Shown: positions 26,163 through 36,512, counted from the first letter of the stretch. The stretch is 52,857 bases of DNA from Rhizobiaceae bacterium (GCA_019635795.1 JAHBYV010000012.1:1-52857), one strand, 5' to 3'. Translations and numbers: made by a program. Notes: a model not told the origin generated them from the sequence alone.

Positions 26163-27236
26163 TTACTTGAGGTCCTCGGCCTTGATGTAGCCGGAGTCGG
26201 TCACGAGAATTTTCTCGTAGTTGGATTTATCGACTGAAACAGGCTCGAGCAGATAGGAGGGGACTACCTTTATGCCGTTGTTATAGGTCTTCGTGTCGTT
26301 GATCTCAGGCTGACCACCCGACAGCACCGCATCCACCAGATTGGCCGTCACTTTTGCAAGCTCGCGCGTATCCTTGAAAACCGTCGAGTACTGTTCGCCG
26401 GCGATAATCGCCTTCACTGATGGCGTTTCGGCATCCTGTCCCGAGATTATTGGCCAAGGCTGGTCAGCACTGCCATAACCCACGCCGCGCAATGAAGATA
26501 TGATGCCGCGTGAAAGACCATCATACGGTGCCAGCACAGCATCGACGCGGCTGCCATCAGAATAGTTCGCGGAAAGAATATTATCCATACGCGCCTGCGC
26601 CACGGCAGCATCCCAACGGAGTGTTCCAACCTTTTCCATTCCGGTCTGGCCGGATTTTACTACCAGCACACCCTTGTCGATCAAAGGCTGAAGTACCGAC
26701 ATCGCGCCGTCATAAAAGAAGAAGGCGTTGTTGTCGTCAGGTGAGCCGCCAAACAACTCGATGTTCCAGGGGCCTTGCTTGTCTGGATAGCCCAATCCCT
26801 GAAGCAGCGAATTTGCCTGAAGCACGCCCACCTTGAAATTGTCGAAGGTGGTATAATAATCGACATTCGGACTGTCTCGAATAAGGCGATCATAGGCAAT
26901 AACCTTGACTCCCTTGTCCGCCGCTTGTTGCAATACCGCAGAAAGCGTCGTGCCATCGATCGAAGCAATCACCAGTGCCTTGGCGTCCTTGGTGACCATG
27001 TTTTCGATCTGGGCAAGCTGGTTGGGAATGTCATCTTCCGCGTATTGAAGGTCTACGGTGTAACCCTTCTCTTCAAGCGCAGCTTTAAGGCTGTCGCCGT
27101 CGCTGATCCAGCGCAGGGAAGACTTGGTTGGCATTGCAATTCCAACAAGTCCTTTGTCCTGTGCGTGAACGGGCATGGCAAGGGCGGCGAATCCGGCTGC
27201 CGTTGCGGCGAGAATAACTCTTCTTGTGAATTTCAC
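26163..27236 (-). CDS. chvE: ChvE-like periplasmic multiple sugar-binding protein
   Basis: This 357-aa periplasmic binding protein has a signal peptide ending around MPVHAQDKG and a mature sequence strongly resembling Agrobacterium ChvE, for example [52 protein letters not shown] and [14 protein letters not shown]. ChvE binds galactose, glucose, arabinose and related aldoses, feeds the GguAB permease, and mediates chemotaxis and sugar-enhanced virulence signalling in Agrobacterium. A GTG at 27236 with GGGAG 8 nt upstream is the likely start; the frame extends to 27341. It is divergent from the gbpR gene. Confidence 0.92.
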   Translation of the reverse strand: MKFTRRVILAATAAGFAALAMPVHAQDKGLVGIAMPTKSSLRWISDGDSLKAALEEKGYTVDLQYAEDDIPNQLAQIENMVTKDAKALVIASIDGTTLSAVLQQAADKGVKVIAYDRLIRDSPNVDYYTTFDNFKVGVLQANSLLQGLGYPDKQGPWNIELFGGSPDDNNAFFFYDGAMSVLQPLIDKGVLVVKSGQTGMEKVGTLRWDAAVAQARMDNILSANYSDGSRVDAVLAPYDGLSRGIISSLRGVGYGSADQPWPIISGQDAETPSVKAIIAGEQYSTVFKDTRELAKVTANLVDAVLSGGQPEINDTKTYNNGIKVVPSYLLEPVSVDKSNYEKILVTDSGYIKAEDLK

Positions 27237-27512
27237 TTTCGATTCTCCCTTGATAGCGCTGACACTGCGCGTCCGCACACCAAAAGCGCAGCGGTTCAAA
27301 ACCGCAGCGCATCCATTCCTGATGTTCGGTAGCCTCCACATGCTGCGGAACCCTTGTTCCTCCAGAACCCGCAGCAGCCTGAAACGAAACCTCCGTCCCA
27401 GCCGTCGTGAAATTGAAGCCGTTACCCATGCAAGTCAAATGCAATTGAACAGGTTTGCCATATCGGATTTGGTATGACACCTTGTTGCGGCAGTTGGGGT
27501 GAGGACCGGGCA

Positions 27513-28478
27513 ATGGACAGATATGCAGGTGCAACCAACCGGCCACCAAACTCGTACGACTCGCTCTTGCGAGGCGGCCTCAAGTTAAGCCACCTGCGGA
27601 TGATCGTAGCGCTGGATGAACACGGGTCCGTCAGCGCGGCGGCCCAGACCATGAACATGTCGCAACCTGCCGCTTCGCGCAAAATAGCCGAGATGGAGAC
27701 CATCGCCGCCGCCAAACTGATAGAACGGTTGCCGCGCGGCGTTCGCCTGACCGCCTATGGTCTTGCGCTCGCGCGCCGTGCGCGGTCCATCTTGCTGGAG
27801 TTACGCGAGGCTGACAGGGAAATCTCGGATTTGCGCGCTGGTACCGGCGGTACGGTATATATTGGTGCTGTCACCGCCCCTGCAATCGACCTTGCTGTTC
27901 CAGCCATCCATGAAGTTCGCGAACTTCATCCACGTCTTGAGATAAACATCCAGGTGGAGACCAGCAATGTTCTTGCCAGAGAGCTTCTGGCATCACGCCA
28001 CGACTTCATCATTTCGCGTATACCCGAAGACCTGAACCCGCGACTTTTTGAATCGCGCGTCATCGGTATTGAGAAGGCCTGCCTGATTGTCAGGCGCGGA
28101 CATCCCGTGCTCTCGGTCAATGACGTTCCTTTGCAAGATACCACTTCCTACGATTGGGTTTTGCAACCGCCCGGTTCCTTGCTTCGCCGCACCATTGAGC
28201 AACATTTCATCCGTCATGACGTGCCCTTGCCAGACCGCATTCTCAACACAAGCTCGCTTCTGCTGACACTCGTGATGGTTGCGCAATCCGACGCAATCGC
28301 TGCGGTTTCCATTGAGGTCGCCCGCTTCATCAGGCAGGTGCTCGGAGGCGCTATCGAAGTCGTTCCCCTGGCGTTCGAGATCGAAGTTCAGCCCTATAGC
28401 CTCATCACGACTCGCAACCGGACACTATCGCCAGCAGCCCAGCTGTTGCGGGATGCGATCCTGCGCCGCATTCGATAA
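27513..28478 (+). CDS. gbpR: LysR family regulator GbpR-like
   Basis: This 321-aa LysR-type regulator has an N-terminal winged helix (HLRMIVALDEHGSVSAAAQ, then SQPAASRKIAEME) and a periplasmic-binding-fold effector domain. Its position divergent from chvE matches GbpR, which in Agrobacterium controls chvE in response to sugars, so the name rests on both family and context. The ATG at 27513 with GTGAGGAC upstream is preferred over the frame start at 27474. The 276-nt gap to chvE holds a weak CATA-N10-TATG inverted repeat at 27459-27476 but no convincing LysR box. Confidence 0.85.
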   Translation: MDRYAGATNRPPNSYDSLLRGGLKLSHLRMIVALDEHGSVSAAAQTMNMSQPAASRKIAEMETIAAAKLIERLPRGVRLTAYGLALARRARSILLELREADREISDLRAGTGGTVYIGAVTAPAIDLAVPAIHEVRELHPRLEINIQVETSNVLARELLASRHDFIISRIPEDLNPRLFESRVIGIEKACLIVRRGHPVLSVNDVPLQDTTSYDWVLQPPGSLLRRTIEQHFIRHDVPLPDRILNTSSLLLTLVMVAQSDAIAAVSIEVARFIRQVLGGAIEVVPLAFEIEVQPYSLITTRNRTLSPAAQLLRDAILRRIR

Positions 28479-28568
28479 AGCATTTCAACGTGTAGTTATG
28501 CAAAGACGGCATTGCCCTCGCGCCACCTTTTCGCTAAGTGGGCCTAACGGTTTATGGAGGGGTTGCTT

Positions 28569-28796
28569 ATGGCAGACCATGCACAGAGCGGAGCCGTCGA
28601 AGTCGGCGCCAATATGGACTACGCAGAACACGAGAAAACCTACAGCGGGTTTCTCGCGCTGGCGAAATACGGCACGCTTGTTTGCTGTGCTTTGCTGATC
28701 GCCATGGCGTTCGGATTCTTCACCAGCGCTGGCTTCATTTCAAGCGTCGTATTATTTGCGGCGATCTGTGTGCTAGGCGGATATCTGCTCCGCTAG
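28569..28796 (+). CDS. aa3-type cytochrome c oxidase subunit IV
   Basis: This 75-aa membrane protein is the short bacterial subunit IV of aa3-type cytochrome c oxidase: a soluble N-terminus with MDYAEHEKTYSGFLALAKYG followed by two hydrophobic segments. It is an accessory subunit without redox centres. The ATG at 28569 has GGAGGGG about 6 nt upstream; the ATG at 28554 is less likely. It directly precedes the transhydrogenase genes, a common arrangement in Hyphomicrobiales. Confidence 0.88.
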   Translation: MADHAQSGAVEVGANMDYAEHEKTYSGFLALAKYGTLVCCALLIAMAFGFFTSAGFISSVVLFAAICVLGGYLLR

Positions 28797-28868
28797 GCAC
28801 CGTTCTTCCCGCGATTAAAATGGTCTGCGGCGCGGCCGCAGGTCGACGCATGCCAGGAGGAGAGTTCC

Positions 28869-30080
28869 GTGGGACAAACGATCTTTATTCCGCGCGAGGC
28901 GGATGCGAACGAACAACGTGTCGGCGCATCCCCTGACACGGTCAAGAAACTGATTGCGGCAGGTTTCGATGTTATCGTTGAAGCTGGCGCGGGCGCTTCT
29001 TCGCGCATTATTGACGAAGATTTCGCAAAGGTCGGTGCCACTATTGGCAAGCCAAACGACGCCTCGAAAGCTGACGTTATCCTCAAAGTTCGTCGCCCTA
29101 CCGAGTCTGAGCTGAAAACCTGCAAGTCCGGCACTGCGGTCCTCGCCATTATGGATCCTTACGGAAATGATGCCGCCCTCGCAGCAATGGCGAAAGCAGG
29201 AATATCGGCCTTCGCGATGGAACTCATGCCTCGCATCACTCGCGCGCAGGTCATGGACGTGTTGTCGTCACAGGCAAACCTTGCGGGTTATCAGGCTGTA
29301 ATTGACGCCGCCTCAGAATATGACCGGGCGCTGCCGATGATGATGACGGCGGCCGGAACAGTTCCTGCCGCGAAGATATTCATCATGGGCGTAGGTGTTG
29401 CGGGTTTGCAAGCAATCGCTACTGCACGTCGCCTTGGCGCTGTGGTCACGGCGACTGACGTTCGGCCCGCCGTCAAGGAACAGGTTGCCTCACTCGGCGC
29501 GAAGTTCATTGCGGTTGAAGATGAAGAATTCAAACAGGCCGAAACCGCTGGCGGCTACGCCAAGGAAATGTCCAAAGAATATCAAGCCAAGCAAGCGGCG
29601 CTAACGGCCGAGCACATTGCCAAGCAGGATATCGTGATAACGACAGCCCTCATTCCGGGCCGCCCCGCACCGAAGCTTGTTTCGGCAGCAATGGTTGCGT
29701 CGATGCGCGCGGGCTCTGTGATTGTTGACCTTGCGGTCGAACGCGGCGGCAACGTTGAGGGAGCGGTTGCAGGCAAGGTTGTGACCACACCTAATGGCGT
29801 GAAAATTGTCGGACACCTGAATGTTCCGGGCCGTGTAGCTGCTTCCGCCTCACTTCTCTATGCCAAAAACCTGCTGGCCTTCCTTGAAACCATGATCGAC
29901 AAGGACAGCAAAACCATCAAGATCAATCGTGATGACGAACTGGTGAAGGCGACCATGCTGACGGATGGCGGCGCTGTCGTGCACCCATCTTTCGTAAAGG
30001 CTGAAGCTGTCGGGACACCCGCCAAGGCTGAGCCTGAAACGAAGAAGGCGTCATCCGGCAAGAAGGGGGATGCGCAATGA
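28869..30080 (+). CDS. pntAA: NAD(P) transhydrogenase subunit alpha part 1 (domain I)
   Basis: This 403-aa soluble protein is domain I of the Re/Si-specific proton-translocating transhydrogenase, binding NAD(H). It contains the family segment [21 protein letters not shown]-like region and the nucleotide-binding [19 protein letters not shown]. It works with PntAB and PntB to reduce NADP+ with NADH at the expense of the proton gradient. Translation starts at GTG preceded by AGGAGGAG. The C-terminus is a lysine-rich linker ([15 protein letters not shown]), and the gene overlaps pntAB by 4 nt. Confidence 0.95.
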   Translation: MGQTIFIPREADANEQRVGASPDTVKKLIAAGFDVIVEAGAGASSRIIDEDFAKVGATIGKPNDASKADVILKVRRPTESELKTCKSGTAVLAIMDPYGNDAALAAMAKAGISAFAMELMPRITRAQVMDVLSSQANLAGYQAVIDAASEYDRALPMMMTAAGTVPAAKIFIMGVGVAGLQAIATARRLGAVVTATDVRPAVKEQVASLGAKFIAVEDEEFKQAETAGGYAKEMSKEYQAKQAALTAEHIAKQDIVITTALIPGRPAPKLVSAAMVASMRAGSVIVDLAVERGGNVEGAVAGKVVTTPNGVKIVGHLNVPGRVAASASLLYAKNLLAFLETMIDKDSKTIKINRDDELVKATMLTDGGAVVHPSFVKAEAVGTPAKAEPETKKASSGKKGDAQ

Positions 30081-30499
30081 ACGACCTCGACAACGCGCTC
30101 CAGCAACTCGATCAGGCAATTATGGCCGTTCGGGAAGCGGCGCAAAATGTTATTACATCGCCATCCGTAGCAGACGCTGCGGGGCAGGCAGCCCATGCGG
30201 CTTCTGGAGGCGCAATCGACCCATTCGTATTCCGCTTCGCCATTTTCGTACTGGCAATATTCGTCGGATATTATGTGGTCTGGTCTGTCACACCTGCCCT
30301 CCACACGCCGCTAATGGCTGTTACCAACGCAATCTCGTCGGTCATCGTTGTTGGTGCGCTCCTCGCCGTGGGGATTTCCGCCTCCGGACTTGCGACAGGC
30401 TTCGGCTTTCTCGCTCTGGTGCTTGCATCGGTAAATATATTTGGCGGCTTTCTGGTGACCCAGAGAATGCTGGCAATGTACAAGAAGAAGGACAAGTAA
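30077..30499 (+). CDS. pntAB: NAD(P) transhydrogenase subunit alpha part 2 (membrane)
   Basis: This 140-aa protein supplies the membrane helices of the alpha subunit of the three-polypeptide transhydrogenase. It has an N-terminal soluble stretch and three to four hydrophobic segments ([20 protein letters not shown] onward) with a C-terminal [14 protein letters not shown]. It is translationally coupled to pntAA by a 4-nt overlap and is followed after 1 nt by pntB. Confidence 0.95.
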   Translation: MNDLDNALQQLDQAIMAVREAAQNVITSPSVADAAGQAAHAASGGAIDPFVFRFAIFVLAIFVGYYVVWSVTPALHTPLMAVTNAISSVIVVGALLAVGISASGLATGFGFLALVLASVNIFGGFLVTQRMLAMYKKKDK

Positions 30500-30500
30500 C

Positions 30501-31898
30501 GTGTCGGCGAATCTTGCTTCCTTCCTCTACCTGATCTCAGGCATTCTATTCATTCTCGCACTGCGCGGCCTGTCCCATCCCACCACAAGCCGGCAGGGCA
30601 ATTTCTACGGCATGGTTGGCATGGCAATCGCCATTGTAACCACGCTCCTCTTGGCGTTGCCCTCATTTGAAGGGCTGGTGCTGATCGTTATCGGCCTTGC
30701 AATTGGCGGCAGCGTTGGCGCGGTCGTCGCAAAGCGCATTGCCATGACATCAATGCCGCAATTGGTTGCAGCGTTTCACTCGCTGGTCGGTCTGGCTGCG
30801 GTGATGATCGCGGCAGCGGCAATGTACTCACCCGGCAGCTTTGGAATTATCGAAAACGGGCATATTCACTCGCAGGCGCTTATCGAAATGTCGCTGGGCG
30901 TCGCCATTGGCGCAATTACGTTCACCGGTTCGGTTATCGCCTTCCTGAAGCTTGACGGACGCATGTCGGGAAAACCGATCATGCTTCCGATGCGCCATAT
31001 GATCAACCTTGGCCTCGGCGCAGCGCTGGTTGTGTTGATTGCGTTGCTCGTATCCACCGAAAGCACATTTATCTTCTGGTTGATCGTGCTTGTCTCTCTG
31101 GCGCTCGGCGTCTTGCTGATCGTGCCTATTGGTGGTGCCGACATGCCGGTGGTCGTATCCATGCTCAATTCCTATTCGGGCTGGGCAGCGGCTGCACTGG
31201 GTTTCACGCTAGGCAATCTGGCACTCATCATCACCGGCGCGCTGGTTGGCTCCTCGGGTGCCATTCTGTCGTACATCATGTGCAAGGGCATGAACCGGTC
31301 CTTCATCTCCGTTATACTCGGCGGGTTTGGTGGCGAAACGGCAGTGGCTGCCGATGATGGCATTGAGCGTACTGTCAAGCAGGGCTCGGCAGACGATGCT
31401 GCGTACCTCATGATGAATGCGCAGAAGGTCATCATTGTACCGGGCTATGGCATGGCAGTTGCGCAGGCACAGCATGCTTTGCGAGAAATGGCAGACAAGC
31501 TGAAAGCCAACGGCGTCGAAGTAAAGTATGCTATCCATCCGGTTGCCGGGCGTATGCCGGGCCACATGAACGTTCTGCTGGCAGAAGCCAACGTGCCCTA
31601 TGACGAGGTATTCGAGCTTGAGGATATCAACTCAGAGTTCGCTCAGGCTGACGTTGCTTACGTTATTGGTGCCAACGACGTAACCAATCCGGCGGCGCGC
31701 GATGACAAATCCTCCCCGATCTACGGAATGCCAATTCTGGATGTGGACAAGGCACGCACCTGCCTGTTCGTCAAACGCTCACTTGGTTCCGGTTACGCAG
31801 GCATCGACAATACGCTGTTCTACAAGGACGGCACGATGATGCTGCTTGGTGACGCCAAGAAAATGACCGAGGACATTGTGAAAGCAATGGATCACTGA
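30501..31898 (+). CDS. pntB: NAD(P) transhydrogenase subunit beta
   Basis: This 465-aa protein provides the remaining membrane helices and the NADP(H)-binding domain III. The C-terminal third has the NADP motif VIIVPGYGMAVAQAQHAL and HPVAGRMPGHMNVLLAEANV, with GANDVTNPAARDDKSSPIYG. It starts at GTG directly after pntAB. Together with pntAA and pntAB it forms the proton-pumping transhydrogenase of the inner membrane. An intrinsic terminator follows at 31941-31970. Confidence 0.95.
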   Translation: MSANLASFLYLISGILFILALRGLSHPTTSRQGNFYGMVGMAIAIVTTLLLALPSFEGLVLIVIGLAIGGSVGAVVAKRIAMTSMPQLVAAFHSLVGLAAVMIAAAAMYSPGSFGIIENGHIHSQALIEMSLGVAIGAITFTGSVIAFLKLDGRMSGKPIMLPMRHMINLGLGAALVVLIALLVSTESTFIFWLIVLVSLALGVLLIVPIGGADMPVVVSMLNSYSGWAAAALGFTLGNLALIITGALVGSSGAILSYIMCKGMNRSFISVILGGFGGETAVAADDGIERTVKQGSADDAAYLMMNAQKVIIVPGYGMAVAQAQHALREMADKLKANGVEVKYAIHPVAGRMPGHMNVLLAEANVPYDEVFELEDINSEFAQADVAYVIGANDVTNPAARDDKSSPIYGMPILDVDKARTCLFVKRSLGSGYAGIDNTLFYKDGTMMLLGDAKKMTEDIVKAMDH

Positions 31899-31902
31899 AA
31901 CC

Positions 31903-31927
31903 AAAAAAGCGGCGCTTCAGTGCCGCT
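31903..31927 (-). terminator. Minus-strand intrinsic terminator
   Basis: Read on the minus strand, a stem of eight pairs with one mismatch (AGCGGCAC / GCGCCGCT) is followed by TTTTTT (31908-31903). It lies about 250 nt downstream of the TPR lipoprotein gene and immediately after the convergent pntB stop, so it ends leftward transcription before pntB. Confidence 0.6.
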
Positions 31928-31940
31928 CAGAAAGCTGACA

Positions 31941-31970
31941 AACCCGTCGATTTTTTCGGCGGGTTTTTTT
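31941..31970 (+). terminator. Intrinsic terminator of the pnt operon
   Basis: A 9-bp stem AACCCGTCG / CGGCGGGTT with one G-U pair, loop ATTTTTT, and a following T-run lies 43 nt after the pntB stop codon. Confidence 0.88.
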
Positions 31971-32174
31971 GTTTTGTTGAGATTGTTAGCGGCTTCCAGC
32001 TTTTCTGGTGCTTCACGAAGGGTGCAGAAGTCCCTCCGGCTCCTAATCCCAGAAGCCAACGGTAGGCGGCATTAGCCCCAGTGATTCAAAAAACCTCCGG
32101 CTAAAGCCAGAGGTCTATCAGCGGTCTGAGGCGGCTGGTTGAGCTCGCCTATTATTCGAGACAATCGAAAACGA

Positions 32175-33026
32175 TCAGGCCGCCGAACCGCCGGTGCGCG
32201 CGAGACCATCGACCGCCGGCTTGTAATTTGGATCAAGCCGTTTGGCTTCCTTATACGAACGCGCAGCTTTTGCGTTCTGCCCCTGCTTTTCATACACCAA
32301 AGCCTGATTCGCCCAGCTTTCGGCAATCTTGGGATCAAGCTTGATCGCGGTGTTGAAATCGGCAAATGCGTTATCCAGCTGGCCATTGGCCAGATAGGAA
32401 AGCCCACGCCCATTATATGGTTCAGGGGCATCCGATGCGAGCGAAATGGCCGTCGAGAAATCCTCGATTGCCAAGGCGTGCTGGCCCCTGCCCTGATACA
32501 GCAAACCACGATTGTGATAGGCGCGCGGGTCGGTGGTATCGAGCTGGATAGCTTTCTGGAAATCGTTGAACGCTGATTGGGTGTTCCCTGCCAGACGATA
32601 CAGATTGCCGCGACCAATGTAGGCAGCATCGTAGTTCGGATTGATCTGGATTGCACGGCTGTAGTCAGCCAGCGCCGCCTGCTGATTGCCCATATACCGA
32701 TGGATCAGCGCGCGGTTTGCGTAAGCCTGATAGAATTGTGGATTAAGCTGGATCGCGCGGTCGAAATCGGACAGCGCATCGCGATAGCGTCCACCCTTGC
32801 CGTAAGCCGAACCCCGAACATTGTAGGCTTCCGGATCCTGCGGATTGCGGTCGACCACTGCCGTCAGCGAAGAAATATTCTCGCTCGAAGCCTGCGCACG
32901 GTCGACCGTGTTGAGGTCCGTGACGGCGCTGGTCGTGTTGCAGGCCGAGAGAAACGCGGAACCGAGAAGCATGAGAGCAGCAAGGCCATTTGAAGGTCTG
33001 CCATTCGTGACCGGTCGTGCGTTCAT
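32175..33026 (-). CDS. TPR-repeat lipoprotein
   Basis: This 283-aa protein has a signal peptide with lipobox (LLGSAFLSAC, cysteine near residue 29) followed by about six tandem tetratricopeptide repeats, each with forms like YRDALSDFDRAIQLNPQF and AALADYSRAIQINPNY. It is expected to be membrane-anchored on the periplasmic side and act as a protein-interaction scaffold, similar in layout to NlpI-type lipoproteins; the partner is unknown. AGGGGAA before the ATG at 33026 fixes the start. The gap to the pnt terminators (about 200 nt) holds no gene I can support. Confidence 0.88.
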   Translation of the reverse strand: MNARPVTNGRPSNGLAALMLLGSAFLSACNTTSAVTDLNTVDRAQASSENISSLTAVVDRNPQDPEAYNVRGSAYGKGGRYRDALSDFDRAIQLNPQFYQAYANRALIHRYMGNQQAALADYSRAIQINPNYDAAYIGRGNLYRLAGNTQSAFNDFQKAIQLDTTDPRAYHNRGLLYQGRGQHALAIEDFSTAISLASDAPEPYNGRGLSYLANGQLDNAFADFNTAIKLDPKIAESWANQALVYEKQGQNAKAARSYKEAKRLDPNYKPAVDGLARTGGSAA

Positions 33027-33091
33027 CGTTATTCCCCTGGCTTCCATATTTTGCGCCCAACCCGATCAGACGGGTGGGTTCATCTCAAACG

Positions 33092-33124
33092 CAAACAAAG
33101 GCGGCGGCGTTTTCACGCCCCGCC
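33092..33124 (-). terminator. Intrinsic terminator downstream of rpsU
   Basis: On the minus strand a stem of two 5-bp blocks (GGCGG-GGCGT / ACGCC-CCGCC, one bulged base, loop GAAA) is followed by TTTGTTTG. It begins about 38 nt after the rpsU stop. Confidence 0.75.
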
Positions 33125-33162
33125 TTGCCGCTATATCGGGAAAGAGACGAAAACTTGACGTA

Positions 33163-33417
33163 TCAACGCGCCGGACGTGCGGTAGCAGCTGCGGCTGGAC
33201 GAGCGCCACCCGGCACCAAGCCCTCGCGCTGCGCGCGCTTGCGGGCCAGCTTGCGAGCGCGGCGAACTGCTTCAGCCTTCTCACGTGCACGCTTTTCTGA
33301 CGGCTTCTCATAGTGGCCGCGCATCTTCATTTCGCGGAAAATGCCTTCGCGCTGCATCTTTTTCTTGAGCGCGCGGAGCGCCTGATCAACATTGTTATCG
33401 CGGACGAGTACCTGCAC
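33163..33417 (-). CDS. rpsU: 30S ribosomal protein S21
   Basis: This 84-aa basic protein is S21 of the small ribosomal subunit, recognisable by [20 protein letters not shown] and [20 protein letters not shown]. It helps base pairing of mRNA Shine-Dalgarno sequences to 16S rRNA. The C-terminal tail ([15 protein letters not shown]) is extended as in many alphaproteobacteria. It is transcribed alone with an intrinsic terminator downstream. Confidence 0.95.
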   Translation of the reverse strand: MQVLVRDNNVDQALRALKKKMQREGIFREMKMRGHYEKPSEKRAREKAEAVRRARKLARKRAQREGLVPGGARPAAAATARPAR

Positions 33418-33564
33418 TGACGATCCTGTCTTTCCGGTTTGGAATCAAAAAGCCAAGTGAAAAACCCTGGCTCCGCGCTGGCAATCCAACGCGAATTGCG
33501 GCGGGCATTAGCAGAACCAGCGATCAATGTCGAGTGCTGAAAGGCCCAATTGAAGAGATTCTCA

Positions 33565-35076
33565 CTATTCCGCAGCCTCATTTGCGGTGTCAGCGTCATC
33601 ATTAGCCATAGGATCAGCAGGCGCAGTCTCGCAGCTCAGATCGGGAAACGCAACTATGCGGCGTCCATGGAAATCGGTCCGCATGACCACAAGGCCCTTC
33701 TCCTCAAAATAGGCGATCAATCTCTGTGCGCGGCGCTCCGAATGCGTGCCGTAAGCCCGCGCAAGAGCGGCGTTGGATGGCGTCGGCGCCCCTTCAATGG
33801 CTGCGCGCGCCAGAAGCAGGAAAACGCCTTGCAAATCGTCAGGCAGGCTTTCCGATAGCGTCAGGGCTGTGTTCCATGAATCTCCACCCGCGCTATCTGG
33901 CACAACACCCGCGCGCGCAACGGCGAGTCTGCGACGAAACGCCGGTAACGCCAGCGGCTCACCGGGCACCCGGCGAATTCGGCACCGAACGAGAAAATCC
34001 TGATAGAGCACGGCATCAGAGCGGAACCCCGCGTCGGGGTCTTCGATGATCTCCCGTAGCACCGTCTCGATTCCTGATTCGCGCTCGGCTTCATCGATAA
34101 TTGGAAACACCGGCTGTTCAGGCGGAGGCAGTTCAAACTTTGGCTTGGTCAATTGCGCCAATATCGCCGCTGTCGGCACAGGTACTGGCGGTGCCTCGCG
34201 GCGCGGCGGACGCATCATTTCCTCAGCCGTCGGCTTCAAAATCAGGTCTTCAATATCCTGCGGCGCTTCAGGCAGCGGCATCAATTTTGGACTGGTGGAG
34301 CGCGCGGATGTCTCAACTGCACCAATCACAATCGGTAATGGGCGGCGCGAAAGAGCCGGCCCGAGGGCTACAAAATGACCTCGCGCCAGATCACGAAACA
34401 TTTCCGCCTGCCTGCGGTCCATACCGAGAAGATCGGCAGCGCGTGCCATGTCGATGTCCAGAAATGTTCTGCCCATCAGGAAATTGGATGCCTCAGCGGC
34501 CACATTCTTCGCGAGTTTGGCCAATCGCTGCGTTGCGATGACACCCGCCAACCCGCGCTTTCGACCGCGACACATGAGATTTGTCATGGCACCGAGCGAG
34601 AGCTTGCGCGCTTCATCCGACACTTCGCCCGCGGCAGCAGGCGCGAAAAGCTGGGCTTCGTCCACGACCACGAGAACCGGATACCAATGGTCGCGCTCTG
34701 CATCGAACATACCGCCCAGAAATGCTGCGGCCGCTCGCATTTGCTGTTCAGCGTCGAGACCTTCAAGGTTCAGCACAACCGAAACGCGATGTTGCCGGAT
34801 GCGCCCGGCAATGCGCGTCAACTCCGATTCGGTCCGTTGCGCATCCACCACCAGGTGGCCGAACTTGTCGCCGAGCGTAACGAAGTCGCCCTCCGGGTCG
34901 ATGATGCATTGCTGCACCCACGGGGCGCTTTGCTCAAGCAACCGACGCAGAAGATGCGACTTTCCGGACCCGGAATTGCCCTGCACAAGCAGGCGGGTCG
35001 CCAACAATTCTTCCAGATCGAGCGCCGCTGCTTTTCCGGCAGCGCCCGCTGTCCCCATGTCGATTTCGACTTTCAT
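33565..35076 (-). CDS. HerA/DUF87-like ATP-binding protein
   Basis: This 503-aa cytoplasmic ATPase belongs to the HerA-FtsK group. Walker A is GNSGSGKSHLL near residue 32, Walker B is VLVVVDEAQLF near residue 140, and the sensor region has IATQRLAKLAKNVAAEASNF. HerA-type enzymes are DNA pumps or translocases. The C-terminal 250 residues contain a proline-rich linker and a winged-helix-like part (ALARAYGTHSERRAQRLIAYFEEKGLVV). No NurA nuclease gene is nearby, so a classical HerA-NurA resection role is not supported here. A GTG at 35094 could extend the N-terminus by six residues; neither start has a strong ribosome binding site. Confidence 0.8.
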   Translation of the reverse strand: MKVEIDMGTAGAAGKAAALDLEELLATRLLVQGNSGSGKSHLLRRLLEQSAPWVQQCIIDPEGDFVTLGDKFGHLVVDAQRTESELTRIAGRIRQHRVSVVLNLEGLDAEQQMRAAAAFLGGMFDAERDHWYPVLVVVDEAQLFAPAAAGEVSDEARKLSLGAMTNLMCRGRKRGLAGVIATQRLAKLAKNVAAEASNFLMGRTFLDIDMARAADLLGMDRRQAEMFRDLARGHFVALGPALSRRPLPIVIGAVETSARSTSPKLMPLPEAPQDIEDLILKPTAEEMMRPPRREAPPVPVPTAAILAQLTKPKFELPPPEQPVFPIIDEAERESGIETVLREIIEDPDAGFRSDAVLYQDFLVRCRIRRVPGEPLALPAFRRRLAVARAGVVPDSAGGDSWNTALTLSESLPDDLQGVFLLLARAAIEGAPTPSNAALARAYGTHSERRAQRLIAYFEEKGLVVMRTDFHGRRIVAFPDLSCETAPADPMANDDADTANEAAE

Positions 35077-35160
35077 GGGAACGGGTCTTAGCACCAGTCA
35101 ACTTCAGATGCGACCGTTGCGGTTCAGCTTCCCACAGGCCAGGAAATTCGTTGTTTCGTC

Positions 35161-35197
35161 CCAAGGCTTGCGTTTGTCGCATTTAGTGCAAGCTTGG
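35161..35197. promoter_or_regulatory. Inverted repeat in the herA-like/soxB divergent region
   Basis: GCTTGC (35166-35171) pairs with GCAAGC (35188-35193), flanked by CCAAG (35161-35165) and CTTGG (35193-35197) which also match. It lies 54-90 bp before soxB and could be a regulator site or RNA hairpin; its role is not known. Confidence 0.35.
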
Positions 35198-35250
35198 CTG
35201 GGCCCAACTTGTAGTGCTAATAAACGTCGCCCACGCGAGACATTCGAACC

Positions 35251-36504
35251 ATGCGTAAATATTCCGCCTTTGCCATCGCCCGCGAAGCCTTTCGCGGCCA
35301 TAAGGGATGGGAGCCACAATGGCGATCACCCGAACCTAAAAGCAATTATGACGTGATCATTGTCGGTGCGGGTGGCCACGGCCTTGCAACTGCTTACTAT
35401 CTCGCAAAAGAGCATGGCATTACCAATGTCGCAGTACTCGACAAGGGCTGGCTTGGCGGCGGCAATACGGGCCGGAACACGACTATTATCCGCTCGAACT
35501 ATCTTTATGACGAAAGCGCAGGCATTTACGACCACGCGGTAAAGTTGTGGGACGACCTCAGTCAGGACCTCAACTATAATGTGATGTACTCGGCGCGCGG
35601 CGTCATGATGCTGGCGCACAATGTGCACGACGTGCAGGTCCTGAAGCGTCATGTCCACGCCAACAGGCTCAATGGCATCGATAATGAGTGGCTGACACCT
35701 GAAGAAGCCAAGGAATTCTGCCCGCCACTCAATATTTCCGCCAATGCGCGCTACCCCGTGGTCGGCGCAACCCTGCAACGGCGGGGCGGTACAGCTCGAC
35801 ATGATGCTGTGGCGTGGGGTTATGCACGCGGGGCCGATTCGCGTGGTGTAGATATTATACAAAACTGCGAAGTGATTGGCATTCGTCGAGCGCCGGAAGG
35901 ACACATTGTCGGTGTAGAAACGACACGCGGTTTCATCGGCGCAAAGAAGGTCGGCGTCGTGGCGGCGGGCCATACTTCGGTCATCATGGAAATGGCGGGC
36001 GTGCGTATGCCGCTTGAAAGTTATCCGCTTCAAGCTCTGGTATCGGAGCCGGTCAAGCCGGTCTTTCCGTGCGTTGTCATGTCGAACACGGTTCACGCCT
36101 ACATTTCACAGTCGGACAAGGGCGAACTGGTGATAGGCGCAGGTACGGACCAATATACGTCCTACTCGCAGACAGGCGGCCTGCACATCATCAACCACAC
36201 GCTGGACGCGATATGCGAGATGTTCCCGATGTTCTCCAGAATGAGAATGATGCGCTCGTGGGGCGGCATTGTAGACGTGACGCCTGATCGCTCGCCTATT
36301 CTGGCGAAAACCCCGGTCAAGGGCCTTTACGTCAATTGTGGCTGGGGAACTGGCGGGTTCAAGGCAACCCCCGGCTCAGGTCATGTGTTTGCCCACACGA
36401 TTGCACGCGATGAACCACACCCAATCAACGCACCCTTTACGCTTGAACGCTTCCGCACCGGTCGCCTGATCGACGAAGCTGCCGCTGCAGCCGTCGCGCA
36501 CTGA
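35251..36504 (+). CDS. soxB: Sarcosine oxidase subunit beta
   Basis: This 417-aa flavoprotein is the catalytic subunit of heterotetrameric sarcosine oxidase, which oxidatively demethylates sarcosine to glycine and passes the methyl group to tetrahydrofolate. The FAD-binding motif [20 protein letters not shown] is near residue 31, and the C-terminal [20 protein letters not shown] is typical. It is the first gene of soxBDAG; the ribosome binding site is weak (GAGA). Because homologous enzymes can act on related N-methyl amino acids, sarcosine as substrate is likely but not proven. Confidence 0.93.
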   Translation: MRKYSAFAIAREAFRGHKGWEPQWRSPEPKSNYDVIIVGAGGHGLATAYYLAKEHGITNVAVLDKGWLGGGNTGRNTTIIRSNYLYDESAGIYDHAVKLWDDLSQDLNYNVMYSARGVMMLAHNVHDVQVLKRHVHANRLNGIDNEWLTPEEAKEFCPPLNISANARYPVVGATLQRRGGTARHDAVAWGYARGADSRGVDIIQNCEVIGIRRAPEGHIVGVETTRGFIGAKKVGVVAAGHTSVIMEMAGVRMPLESYPLQALVSEPVKPVFPCVVMSNTVHAYISQSDKGELVIGAGTDQYTSYSQTGGLHIINHTLDAICEMFPMFSRMRMMRSWGGIVDVTPDRSPILAKTPVKGLYVNCGWGTGGFKATPGSGHVFAHTIARDEPHPINAPFTLERFRTGRLIDEAAAAAVAH

Positions 36505-36512
36505 GGTTTCAC

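Noticed and set aside
27459-27476. CATA-N10-TATG inverted repeat between chvE and gbpR as a GbpR site
   Set aside because: Arms are only 4 bp and such repeats occur by chance; recorded only as a weak possibility.
33565-35076. HerA-like ATPase as part of a defence or NurA-HerA repair system
   Set aside because: No nuclease, SIR2, methylase or other partner gene lies next to it; neighbours are rpsU and soxB.
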